From: Candidatus Methanoperedens sp.
GTDB taxonomy: Archaea; Halobacteriota; Methanosarcinia; Methanosarcinales; Methanoperedenaceae
DNA length: 5,227 nucleotides
Assembly (NCBI GenBank): GCA_026552835.1
Contig: JAPMTY010000117.1
Span: 1 to 5,227 of the forward strand
Direction: 5' to 3'
Shown here: positions 1 through 5,227 of the stretch, in pieces
Numbering within the stretch: the first letter of the stretch is position 1
Layout of the letters: each line of letters begins with the position of its first letter
Translations under genes and position numbers: made by a program
The notes under the pieces: generated by a model
Databases searched by the model: none
What the model was told of the DNA's origin: nothing
What the model saw: only the letters and a program-made list of their open reading frames with translations

Positions 1-1058
1 AATATTGCTGTGATTGTACCGGCAACCTGTGCAGTATGGCAGTGGAGAACGGGTGTATAGCCAATTGTAATCGCAGACGGATGCTGTAATACTACGATCT
101 GTGCAGTAAATTCTTCTGCAACCACTGGCGGCCTATCAACAGGTCCGCAGACATCTCCGCGCCTGATATCCTTTTTCTCAACGCCTCTTACGTTCCATCC
201 GATGTTATCGCCCGGGAGTGCTTCTTTGATTTCCTGGTGATGCATTTCAATGGATTTGACTTCACCGACTGCTTTTGCCGGCATGAATATTATTTTATCT
301 CCGGGTTTCATCCTTCCAGTCTCAACTCTTCCCACAGGAACTGTTCCGATACCGGAAATCGTATATGCGTCCTGGACAGGAATGCGAAGTGGTAATGTTA
401 CAGGTTTCTCAGGCAGTTTCAACGTATCAAGAGCTGCCAGCAGGGTTGGTCCTGTGTACCATTTGGTGTTCTCGCTTGCCTTAGCAAGATTATCGCCTTT
501 GAAAGCTGAAGTTGGGATGAAGTTCATTTCATCCGGTTTATAGCCGACCATTTTAAGAAGGGTACTGACCTCGGTTTTAACTGCATCATATCGTGCCTTG
601 TCATAGTTTACTTCATCAATCTTGTTGATTGCTATGATCAACTGGGTAATACCCAGAGTTCTTGCAAGGAATACATGTTCTTTTGTCTGTGACTGGACAC
701 CCTCTTTAGCAGCGCATACCAGGATGGCTGCGTCTGCCTGTGAGGCGCCTGTTATCATGTTCTTGACGAAGTCTCTGTGGCCGGGACAATCCACGATTGT
801 GAAATAATATTTTGCAGTATCAAATCTCTGGTGAGCCACATCGATTGTGATACCCCTGTCCCTCTCTTCCTTAAGAGAGTCCATGACCCATGCAAATACG
901 AAGGATTCTTTTCCTTTCGCTTTTGCTTCTTCTCTATACTTTTCGATAATATGCGGCGGTACCGCGCCAGTCTCAAACAATAATCTACCTACAAGTGTTG
1001 ATTTACCGTGGTCGATATGCCCGATGACTGCTAAATTTAAATGTGGTTTCTCTGCCAT
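1..1058 (-). CDS. tuf: Translation elongation factor EF-1 alpha (aEF1A), C-terminus cut by window edge
   Basis: GTPase that carries aminoacyl-tRNA to the ribosomal A site in the cytoplasm. My translation from ATG 1058-1056 gives 352 complete codons with no stop before the edge. Family members are usually about 420-430 residues, so roughly 70-75 C-terminal residues lie outside. Visible G-domain motifs: P-loop GHIDHGKS (13-20), switch I region ending RGITID, DCPGH (90-94), NKID (145-148) and SAFK (184-187). Domain 2 begins near residue 218 ([20 protein letters not shown]) and domain 3 near 313 ([11 protein letters not shown]), breaking off after GTITAI. The start is fixed by the family N-terminus [16 protein letters not shown] and by a Shine-Dalgarno AAAGGAGA at 1072-1065. 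It follows EF-2 after 75 nt and is probably cotranscribed with it, perhaps with an additional promoter. No anomaly seen in the visible part. Confidence 0.98.
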   Translation of the reverse strand, partial: MAEKPHLNLAVIGHIDHGKSTLVGRLLFETGAVPPHIIEKYREEAKAKGKESFVFAWVMDSLKEERDRGITIDVAHQRFDTAKYYFTIVDCPGHRDFVKNMITGASQADAAILVCAAKEGVQSQTKEHVFLARTLGITQLIIAINKIDEVNYDKARYDAVKTEVSTLLKMVGYKPDEMNFIPTSAFKGDNLAKASENTKWYTGPTLLAALDTLKLPEKPVTLPLRIPVQDAYTISGIGTVPVGRVETGRMKPGDKIIFMPAKAVGEVKSIEMHHQEIKEALPGDNIGWNVRGVEKKDIRRGDVCGPVDRPPVVAEEFTAQIVVLQHPSAITIGYTPVLHCHTAQVAGTITAI

Positions 1059-1064
1059 AATATT

Positions 1065-1072
1065 TCTCCTTT
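1065..1072 (-). promoter_or_regulatory. Ribosome binding site of EF-1 alpha
   Basis: AAAGGAGA on the minus strand, six bases upstream of the ATG at 1058. It is complementary to the CCUCC-type 3' end of archaeal 16S rRNA and confirms the chosen start. Confidence 0.85.
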
Positions 1073-1114
1073 AATTTTTTAGGAAATTGTTTTGTGTTCG
1101 TATTGTTGTTTTTG

Positions 1115-1122
1115 TTTTTAAA
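1115..1122 (-). promoter_or_regulatory. Possible weak TATA box for EF-1 alpha
   Basis: Minus strand reads AAGGTTTAAAAAC just after the EF-2 stop codon. TTTAAAAA preceded by purines resembles an archaeal BRE/TATA element, and initiation about 25 nt downstream would leave a leader of roughly 30-35 nt before the EF-1A ATG. The region is A-rich, so such matches are easy to find by chance. The 75-nt gap shows no T-tract in the transcribed sense, so readthrough from EF-2 is at least as likely. Confidence 0.3.
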
Positions 1123-1133
1123 CCTTGCGTTGT

Positions 1134-3323
1134 TCAGGGACTGATGAAATCACTCGGTTTTGGCATTTCCAGTTTCAATCCTTTGCGTTTCCTGATATCC
1201 ATCACAATATCATTGAGCATGTTCCCGGGTATGGGTTCAAATCCCACAAATTCCGTGCTCCACATTGCCCTGCCCTCGGTTGCTGAGCGTATATCGCCGG
1301 AAAATCCGAACAACTGTGCAACAGGCGCCTTGGCCTCGATAATTGTGGTATCGCCTTCTGTTTTCATATCAAGTATGGACCCGCGCCTTCCCTGCATTTC
1401 ACGCATCGCGCCGCCCATCTGGTCCTGGGGAACATGGATGAACACTTTCTGGAATGGTTCAAGGAGCGTAGCCCCTGCCATAAGCATTGCAGCCTGGACG
1501 GCCTGTCTTGACGCCGGGATGACCTGTGCCGGTCCCCTGTGTATTGAGTCTTCATGGAGTTTAGCGTCCATTAATTTTACCTTGACTCCCATTACAGGTT
1601 CCCTTGACATCGGTCCTGCCTTCATGACTTCTTCATAGCCTTCGAGTATGAGTTCCATTGTTTCATTCAAATACTGGATACCTTTCGTCATATCGATAAA
1701 GACATTGGTCTCATAGATATGGGTAATTCCTTTCGCTTCATCCTTGGTGAAACCCGCTTTCATGAGAATATCCCTGCGCTCAACTTCAGGTTGCCTCATT
1801 GAAACTTCATTATTCTTAATAAGCTCAATTACAGTGGGAGACAACGGTTCAACTTCAACATAGAACCTGTTATGCCTGTTAGGGGATTTTCCTTCTACAG
1901 GCCCGGCATGAGTTGAGATCGTTTCCCTGTATACCACAAGCGGCTTTGAAGTGGTAATCTCAACGTGTTTGTCGCGCTGGATCCTGCCTGCAACAACCTC
2001 AAGATGCAGTTCACCCATTCCTGCCAGCAAATGCTCTCCTGTTTCCTGGTTTATCATTACTTTAAGGGTAGGGTCTTCTTTTGCAACCTGCCTTAATACT
2101 TCAACCAGTTTTGGCAGATCTTTCATGTGTTTAGCTTCAACGGCAACCGTCATCACGGGCTCGCTGACATGCCTTATACTCTCAAATGGCGTCATGCTCT
2201 TGTCTGTTGATGCTGTCGAACCAACGATTGCATCAGTCAAACCTGTTACTGCTACGATATTTCCTGCAGGAATTTTATCGCACTCTATTCGCTCAGGACC
2301 CATGAAGATACCTACTGACTGGATTCTGTTAGCGTTAGGCATTCCTGAAATGTAAATTTCCTTACCCCTCTCAAGAGTACCGGAGAAAAGCCTTCCGCTT
2401 GCCACTTCTCCTGCATGCGGGTCGGTGGTGATATCGGTTATCATAAGAGCTACCTTGCCGTTCCTGTCCACTTCTATCATGGATTTCCCGATTTCGCTTT
2501 CCTTATCCCCATGCCAGATGACTTTTATTCGCTCCTGTTGTGCCTGGGCAGGGCTTGGAAGGAATTTTATTATCATGTCATTCATTACAACATGAAGCGG
2601 ACATTTTTCAGCAAGTACATTTTGCTTTTCAGCCTGGCATAATTCGATAATTTCCTTAAATCCGATGCCGGTCTTTTTCATGTAAGGAACGCTGATTGCC
2701 CAGTTATTAAGGGCTGATCCGAATGCAACTTTGCCAACTACAGGGTCCAGCTTCAGTTTTTCATACTGATCGGGCTTCAGGCCTTTAACTATCTTATTGA
2801 CCTTGTCTATTACAAGCCCCAGGCGCATTTGCATGTCAGCCGGAGTGAGCTTTAACTCATTAATGAGTCGGTCAACCTTGTTAATAAAAAGAATTGGCGT
2901 TACATTTTCACGAAGCGCCTGCCGAAGCACTGTTTCTGTCTGCGGCATTGGACCTTCGACAGCATCAACCAGTACAACCGCGCCATCTACGGCCCTCATG
3001 GCGCGAGTAACGTCACCGCCGAAGTCAACGTGTCCCGGCGTGTCGATAAGATTGATAAGGTATTCTTTGCCCTCGTATTCGTGCACCATTGAGACAGTTG
3101 CGGCATCAATCGTGATTCCACGTCTCTGTTCTTCTTCATCAAAGTCCATGAATAACTGCTCGCCTGCCAGCTCTTTTGAAATCATGCCGGCTCCTGCAAG
3201 CAGGTTATCTGAGAATGTTGTTTTACCATGGTCGATATGCGCCACTGTGCCGATGTTGCGAATAAACTCGGGTTTATCCATCAGCACTGTTACACGCTCG
3301 ACCATTTTTTTTCTTCTGCCCAT
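1134..3323 (-). CDS. fusA: Translation elongation factor 2 (aEF-2)
   Basis: GTPase that drives ribosomal translocation; 729 residues, a full-length size for archaeal EF-2. Order of parts: G domain with P-loop AHIDHGKT (28-35), [11 protein letters not shown] (63-73), DTPGH (94-98) and NKVD (148-151); domain II near 285-365; domain III with GMGELHLE (435-442); domain IV; domain V from about 620 ([13 protein letters not shown]). In domain IV the loop LHEDSIHRG places the diphthamide-accepting histidine at residue 595, a mark of archaeal and eukaryotic EF-2 that bacterial EF-G lacks. The N-terminus [12 protein letters not shown] matches archaeal relatives, so I keep ATG 3323-3321 rather than Met7; a GAGGT Shine-Dalgarno lies at 3338-3334. 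The stop is TGA. Two residues beside the P-loop (Thr26, Phe37) differ from the Ile and Leu I expect. It has its own promoter-like element upstream and is followed by EF-1 alpha. Confidence 0.99.
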   Translation of the reverse strand: MGRRKKMVERVTVLMDKPEFIRNIGTVAHIDHGKTTFSDNLLAGAGMISKELAGEQLFMDFDEEEQRRGITIDAATVSMVHEYEGKEYLINLIDTPGHVDFGGDVTRAMRAVDGAVVLVDAVEGPMPQTETVLRQALRENVTPILFINKVDRLINELKLTPADMQMRLGLVIDKVNKIVKGLKPDQYEKLKLDPVVGKVAFGSALNNWAISVPYMKKTGIGFKEIIELCQAEKQNVLAEKCPLHVVMNDMIIKFLPSPAQAQQERIKVIWHGDKESEIGKSMIEVDRNGKVALMITDITTDPHAGEVASGRLFSGTLERGKEIYISGMPNANRIQSVGIFMGPERIECDKIPAGNIVAVTGLTDAIVGSTASTDKSMTPFESIRHVSEPVMTVAVEAKHMKDLPKLVEVLRQVAKEDPTLKVMINQETGEHLLAGMGELHLEVVAGRIQRDKHVEITTSKPLVVYRETISTHAGPVEGKSPNRHNRFYVEVEPLSPTVIELIKNNEVSMRQPEVERRDILMKAGFTKDEAKGITHIYETNVFIDMTKGIQYLNETMELILEGYEEVMKAGPMSREPVMGVKVKLMDAKLHEDSIHRGPAQVIPASRQAVQAAMLMAGATLLEPFQKVFIHVPQDQMGGAMREMQGRRGSILDMKTEGDTTIIEAKAPVAQLFGFSGDIRSATEGRAMWSTEFVGFEPIPGNMLNDIVMDIRKRKGLKLEMPKPSDFISP

Positions 3324-3333
3324 AATATGATTT

Positions 3334-3338
3334 ACCTC
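3334..3338 (-). promoter_or_regulatory. Ribosome binding site of EF-2
   Basis: GAGGT on the minus strand, ten bases upstream of the ATG at 3323. The spacing supports the first Met over Met7. Confidence 0.75.
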
Positions 3339-3374
3339 GTTTATTGGAAGTTTTGGTTCTCTATTATTCTATCC

Positions 3375-3389
3375 TATATAAACACTTTG
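3375..3389 (-). promoter_or_regulatory. Archaeal BRE/TATA promoter for the EF-2 (and EF-1 alpha) unit
   Basis: Minus strand reads CAAAGTG then TTTATATA; the TATA element is 3382-3375 and the preceding purine-rich stretch 3389-3383 fits a B recognition element. TTTATATA is very close to the classical TATA box of methanogens and other Euryarchaeota. Initiation about 25 nt downstream would fall near 3350, giving a leader of about 25-30 nt that contains the Shine-Dalgarno at 3338-3334. Geometry and sequence both fit; the transcription start is inferred. Confidence 0.7.
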
Positions 3390-3436
3390 AAAACCGGAAA
3401 AACATTACGGGATAAGGAAAAATGCTAATATTACTG

Positions 3437-3444
3437 TTTTATAA
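3437..3444 (-). promoter_or_regulatory. Second, weaker TATA-like element upstream of EF-2
   Basis: Minus strand TTATAAAA at 3444-3437, about 62 bp upstream of the better TATA box. It would start transcription near 3413 with a leader of roughly 90 nt. AT-rich context makes a chance match possible, and no clear BRE is seen. Confidence 0.25.
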
Positions 3445-3471
3445 GTGATATGGATAGAATGAACCAGATTG

Positions 3472-3507
3472 GAAAATAAAAAAGTATCACATAACCCTGA
3501 GGTTATG
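3472..3507 (-). terminator. Hairpin plus T-tract terminator after rps7
   Basis: On the minus strand, five bases after the rps7 TAA, a perfect 7-bp inverted repeat (CATAACC / GGTTATG, arms 3507-3501 and 3496-3490) encloses a 4-nt loop. Six bases after it comes TTTTTTATTTT. In archaea the T-rich tract is the main termination signal and a hairpin is not required, but the combination directly behind a stop codon is convincing. It would end, or partly attenuate, the L30e-NusA-uS12-uS7 transcript before EF-2. Confidence 0.6.
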
Positions 3508-3512
3508 CGATT

Positions 3513-4073
3513 TTACCGCGCTGCCTTCGCAACTCTCTCGATATTGTCCTTCTTGCCCATGGCGTATCCTTTAACGTCATGGTTGGCTGCTGCGATTATT
3601 TCATCTGCAAGAGCGCTCGAAAGTGTCTTCTTTGTGCCGAAAGACGCTTGCTGCGCCCCTTCGGCTATGAGCCGTAATGCTGTATCCACGCGGCGCTGGG
3701 GCGCTGTGTCCACGGATTTCGGAACTGCGATACCACCGTACTGCAATCGTACAGTTTCCTCTCTTGGCCCTGCGTTTATTATAGCATTCACAAGCACCTG
3801 CACGGGATTCTGTCCAGTTTTCTTATTGACGATTTCAAAAGCATCCTTGATATTATTGATAACCGTTATCTTCTGCCCCGTGTTGTTTTCTTCACGCATT
3901 ATCTTATTGACAAGCCGCTCGACGATGTTATATGTCGATTTACTGAACTGCTGTTTTGCATTCCTGCCGCCGGAGTGTGGAATAACAATCGGTAAGAGAT
4001 TGATATAGCCTTTAACGCTTGGGTCTTTAACCTCAACTTCAGTAAAATCCCATTTCCCGAATAATTTTTGCAT
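3513..4073 (-). CDS. rps7: 30S ribosomal protein uS7
   Basis: Small-subunit head protein that helps nucleate assembly of the 16S rRNA 3' domain and lies near the E site and mRNA exit path. The 186-residue product shows the archaeal uS7 pattern: [23 protein letters not shown] near residues 38-60, the core [22 protein letters not shown] around 84-105, [20 protein letters not shown], and a basic C-terminus ending RVAKAAR. Length fits the archaeal family. ATG 4073-4071 is one nucleotide after the rps12 stop, and GGTGAG at 4084-4079, inside the end of rps12, is its Shine-Dalgarno; this implies translational coupling. The stop is TAA, followed closely by a terminator-like hairpin. An open frame on the opposite strand (3469-4008) is an antisense shadow. 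Confidence 0.98.
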   Translation of the reverse strand: MQKLFGKWDFTEVEVKDPSVKGYINLLPIVIPHSGGRNAKQQFSKSTYNIVERLVNKIMREENNTGQKITVINNIKDAFEIVNKKTGQNPVQVLVNAIINAGPREETVRLQYGGIAVPKSVDTAPQRRVDTALRLIAEGAQQASFGTKKTLSSALADEIIAAANHDVKGYAMGKKDNIERVAKAAR

Positions 4074-4074
4074 A

Positions 4075-4503
4075 TTATCTCACCGGTTTTTCCTTCTTAC
4101 CCAGAACAAGCATTCTCAGGTTCACGTTGTTCACAGCAACCACTTTCCAGCGTACTCCAGGGATATCTCCCATAGCGCCGCCCATCCTGCCGCCTATCCG
4201 TTCCACGATAACTTCATCGTGTTCATCGATGAAATTGATCGCGCCGTCACCGGGGCAAAATGCTGATATTTGTTTTCCGTTCTTGATAAGCTGAAGTCGT
4301 ATGCATTTACGGATAGCGGAATTGGGCTGTTTTGCCTCAACGCCGACCTTTTCAAGCGCAATACCTCGTGCCTGGGGCGCTCCCCCGAGAGGGTCTGCCT
4401 TGACATCCAGGTTAAGGGCTCGTCTTGCGTAATCTCCATCTGCCCATCTAAAATTTTTACTATCGCTCTTTAGTTTGCGAGCTGCGAATATTCCTTTTCC
4501 CAT
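4075..4503 (-). CDS. rps12: 30S ribosomal protein uS12
   Basis: Decoding-centre protein of the small subunit. The 142-residue product from ATG 4503 begins [14 protein letters not shown], matching archaeal uS12 (usually about 142-147 residues). Conserved elements: [16 protein letters not shown] (33-48), KQPNSAIRK (58-66), [15 protein letters not shown] (84-98), [14 protein letters not shown] (112-125) and the C-terminal KEKPVR. KQPNSA and the IPGVR loop correspond to the segments that contact decoding-site rRNA. The longest open frame starts six codons earlier at a TTG (4521-4519), but that TTG overlaps the Shine-Dalgarno GGAGG (4519-4515), which sits 11 bases before the ATG; I therefore reject the longer form. 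It follows nusA after 28 nt and precedes rps7 by one nucleotide, all in one transcription unit. Confidence 0.98.
   Translation of the reverse strand: MGKGIFAARKLKSDSKNFRWADGDYARRALNLDVKADPLGGAPQARGIALEKVGVEAKQPNSAIRKCIRLQLIKNGKQISAFCPGDGAINFIDEHDEVIVERIGGRMGGAMGDIPGVRWKVVAVNNVNLRMLVLGKKEKPVR
4079..4084 (-). promoter_or_regulatory. Ribosome binding site of rps7 inside rps12
   Basis: GGTGAG, five bases upstream of the rps7 ATG and overlapping the last codons of rps12. GGTGA is a common archaeal Shine-Dalgarno form, and its placement ties rps7 initiation to rps12 termination. Confidence 0.7.
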
Positions 4504-4514
4504 GTGGTTTTTTT

Positions 4515-4519
4515 CCTCC
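4515..4519 (-). promoter_or_regulatory. Ribosome binding site that fixes the rps12 start
   Basis: GGAGG on the minus strand, 11 bases before ATG 4503. It lies over the upstream TTG that would otherwise give a six-residue extension (MEEKNH), so translation most likely starts at the ATG. Confidence 0.85.
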
Positions 4520-4531
4520 AAATAATTTTAA

Positions 4532-4975
4532 TTACTGAATAATCACATCGTTTATATTGTGGTGCCTTAAGGAGAGCTTTTTTACCTTTTCGATATTTTT
4601 GCCGTCTCTCCCGATGGCAAGCCCCTTCTCTTTAGTTGGAACTTCTACATAAGCTATGCGCTTACCATCACTAACTGAGATATTTATATTTTTTACCAAA
4701 ACAGGATGAAATGCATTTTTCACGAACTCGGCAGGGTCATCTGAATGTTCGATGATTTCAATGTGTTTCCCGATAGCTTTTTTCACGCGGTTGATATTGT
4801 CGCCGCCTTTCCCGATTGCCAATCCCATATCGCCGTTTTTGACAACAAACAACAGCCGGTTGTTCTCCAAATCCTCATAGCAATCTCTCGCCCTTGCACC
4901 TGTCAGGTTTTCAAATAATGCTATATACCGTATTCCATCAGTGCTTAATTTGACTTCACTTTTTGATGAACCCAT
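4532..4975 (-). CDS. nusA: Archaeal NusA-like transcription factor, two KH domains
   Basis: RNA-binding factor thought to act with RNA polymerase in elongation or termination, encoded next to polymerase and ribosomal genes in most archaea. The 147-residue protein has only the KH part of bacterial NusA: no N-terminal polymerase-binding domain and no S1 domain, the normal archaeal form. After a short leader (MGSSKSEVKL) come STDGIRYIALFENLTGARARDC and two KH domains, with GxxG loops GKGG (55-58, in GLAIGKGGDNINRVKK) and GRDG (122-125, in GLAIGRDGKNIEKVKK). Both keep G-x-x-G, so both should bind RNA. ATG 4975 is preceded by AAGGAA at 4990-4985. I see no other in-frame start codon nearby. The stop is TAA, 28 nt before rps12. 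The leader upstream carries the repeat and palindrome described separately and may control this gene. Confidence 0.95.
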   Translation of the reverse strand: MGSSKSEVKLSTDGIRYIALFENLTGARARDCYEDLENNRLLFVVKNGDMGLAIGKGGDNINRVKKAIGKHIEIIEHSDDPAEFVKNAFHPVLVKNINISVSDGKRIAYVEVPTKEKGLAIGRDGKNIEKVKKLSLRHHNINDVIIQ

Positions 4976-4987
4976 TGATTATCATTC
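4962..4987 (-). repeat. Direct repeat copy B, spanning the nusA start
   Basis: A 26-nt segment 23/26 identical to 5011-5036: 17 identical bases, three mismatches (4979-4981), then six identical. In the reading direction it contains a copy of the GAATGA that ends rpl30e, then the nusA ATG and the first codons (Met-Gly-Ser-Ser-Lys). The offset between copies is 49 nt. Confidence 0.85.
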
Positions 4988-4990
4988 CTT
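4985..4990 (-). promoter_or_regulatory. Ribosome binding site of nusA
   Basis: AAGGAA on the minus strand, nine bases upstream of ATG 4975. It is weaker than the rps12 site and lies in the loop of one of the two alternative hairpins proposed for this junction. Confidence 0.6.
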
Positions 4991-4991
4991 T

Positions 4992-5024
4992 TTAGACAGG
5001 TTCGTCAAACTTTGATGAACCCAT
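4992..5024 (-). CDS. Possible 10-codon leader ORF between rpl30e and nusA
   Basis: ATG at 5024-5022 reads MGSSKFDEPV and stops at TAA 4994-4992. Its first five residues equal the start of NusA because it begins in the upstream repeat copy. It starts 6 nt after the rpl30e stop and ends 16 nt before the nusA ATG, so a terminating ribosome could in principle reinitiate. No Shine-Dalgarno precedes it, and the frame differs from nusA. It may be an untranslated by-product of a duplication; no function can be assigned. Confidence 0.25.
   Translation of the reverse strand: MGSSKFDEPV
4999..5021. repeat. 23-bp near-perfect palindrome in the rpl30e-nusA junction
   Basis: Arms GGTTCGTCAAA (4999-5009) and TTTGATGAACC (5011-5021) around a single central base (5010), with one mismatched pair (5004/5016). 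In the mRNA it can form a stem-loop: five pairs, an A-C mismatch, then two or more pairs closing a short loop. As DNA it has the shape of a dimeric regulator site. The upstream arm in the reading direction is part of the direct repeat. Confidence 0.7.
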
Positions 5025-5036
5025 TGACGTTCATTC
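5011..5036 (-). repeat. Direct repeat copy A, spanning the rpl30e stop
   Basis: The partner of 4962-4987. In the reading direction it contains the last codon and TGA stop of rpl30e, then an ATG followed by the same GGT TCA TCA AA as the nusA start. It provides one arm of the palindrome at 4999-5021. Confidence 0.85.
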
Positions 5037-5227
5037 AGCTTTGAAAGAGAGTATTTCAGACTCTCCAGGTTCCAGCACTGCAAGCACAGCAATCGAAAAC
5101 GGTTTGCCGCATGCAACCCCGAGGTCAACGCTGGTTCCCGGGAAATTGATAACAGGCACGCTCTTAACCTCATTCATGGTCTTTTCAAAGCAATTGGACG
5201 ACACGACAACAACCTGCGCTTTGCCGT
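5031..5227 (-). CDS. rpl30e: 50S ribosomal protein L30e, N-terminus cut by window edge
   Basis: Large-subunit protein of the L7Ae/L30e/S12e/Gadd45 RNA-binding superfamily, whose members recognise kink-turn RNA. My translation reads 64 complete codons from the window edge to TGA 5033-5031, starting GKAQVVVVSSNCFEKTMNEV. The family signature follows: VPVINFPGTSVDLGVACG, then KPFSIAVLAVLEPGESEIL and the ending SFKAE. L30e is usually near 95-100 residues, so about 30-35 N-terminal residues are outside. A longer open frame here (4982-5173, other register) is a shadow. In other archaea this gene sits between RNA polymerase subunit genes and nusA, which fits the order here. Near its 3' end a 6-bp inverted repeat (5047-5052/5060-5065, 7-nt loop) lies within the coding sequence. 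Confidence 0.95.
   Translation of the reverse strand, partial: GKAQVVVVSSNCFEKTMNEVKSVPVINFPGTSVDLGVACGKPFSIAVLAVLEPGESEILSFKAE

Larger units (their letters stand above)
3366..3460. repeat. Separated 9-bp inverted repeat around the EF-2 promoter
   Basis: Plus strand ATTCTATCC at 3366-3374 and its exact complement GGATAGAAT at 3452-3460, 77 nt apart. On the minus strand one arm directly abuts the downstream side of the TTTATATA box. It could be a pair of protein-binding half sites or simply a chance match in AT-rich DNA. Confidence 0.3.

Noticed and set aside
1087..1638. 183-codon open frame on the plus strand
   Set aside because: It lies antisense to the conserved end of EF-2 and shows no recognisable domain; its length reflects EF-2 codon use on the opposite strand.
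2797..3330. 177-codon open frame on the plus strand opposite the EF-2 G domain
   Set aside because: Serine- and threonine-rich product typical of a reverse reading of a conserved GTPase; no ribosome binding site and no homologous pattern.
3469..4008. 179-codon open frame on the plus strand opposite rps7
   Set aside because: It begins with TTG, runs through the terminator hairpin and then entirely antisense to conserved uS7. The protein shows no family features, so it is a shadow.
4960..5070. Kink-turn for autoregulation by L30e in the rpl30e-nusA junction
   Set aside because: L30e-family proteins bind kink-turns, and UGA triplets occur here, but I could not place tandem G-A pairs next to a three-base bulge between two stems, so the motif is not supported.
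4982..5173. 63-codon minus-strand frame overlapping rpl30e
   Set aside because: The other register encodes an unmistakable L30e C-terminus with the GTSVDLGVACGKPF signature and a TGA stop at 5031; this frame is out of register with it.
1..5227. Mobile elements, CRISPR arrays, tRNA genes or a defence system
   Set aside because: The window is almost fully covered by conserved housekeeping genes on one strand; I found no transposase, no regularly spaced repeats beyond the single two-copy repeat, and no tRNA-like fold in the gaps.

Overview
The window is a piece of an archaeal translation and transcription gene cluster (the archaeal 'str'-type locus), with every gene on the minus strand. In transcription order (right to left) it holds: the C-terminal part of ribosomal protein L30e; the short archaeal NusA-like protein with two KH domains; ribosomal proteins uS12 and uS7; translation elongation factor 2 (EF-2); and EF-1 alpha, which is cut by the left edge. 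Archaeal origin is shown by L30e, by a NusA made only of KH domains, by the diphthamide-site loop in EF-2, by EF-1A of the archaeal/eukaryotic type, and by a TATA-box-like promoter upstream of EF-2. The proteins look most like those of Euryarchaeota of the methanogen/ANME kind (Methanosarcinales-like). That placement is my impression from sequence memory, not a computed result.

Layout. 5227-5031: rpl30e, 5' end missing. 5030-4976: a 55-nt junction with a direct repeat and an overlapping palindrome. 4975-4532: nusA. 4503-4075: rps12, whose start I place 18 nt inside the longest open frame. 4073-3513: rps7, one nucleotide after rps12. 3512-3324: a 189-nt gap with a terminator-like hairpin plus T-tract right after rps7 and a good TATA box in front of EF-2. 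3323-1134: EF-2. 1133-1059: an A-rich 75-nt leader. 1058-1: EF-1 alpha, 352 codons visible. No intergenic stretch exceeds 300 bases, and the plus strand carries only antisense shadows.

How it works together. L30e, uS12 and uS7 are ribosome parts. NusA is an RNA-binding factor associated with RNA polymerase. EF-1A delivers aminoacyl-tRNA and EF-2 drives translocation. Terminator-like and promoter-like signals between rps7 and EF-2 suggest two transcription units: a ribosomal-protein/NusA unit read from upstream, and an EF-2/EF-1A unit that can be expressed more strongly and separately.

The gene content is ordinary. The one unexpected structure is the rpl30e-nusA junction. A 26-nt sequence containing the rpl30e stop and an ATG recurs 49 nt later at the nusA start (23 of 26 identical). 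A segment lying between the copies is complementary to both, so two mutually exclusive hairpins are possible, one of which would hold the nusA ribosome-binding site and start codon in its loop. The upstream copy also opens a 10-codon ORF beginning MGSSK, like NusA itself.
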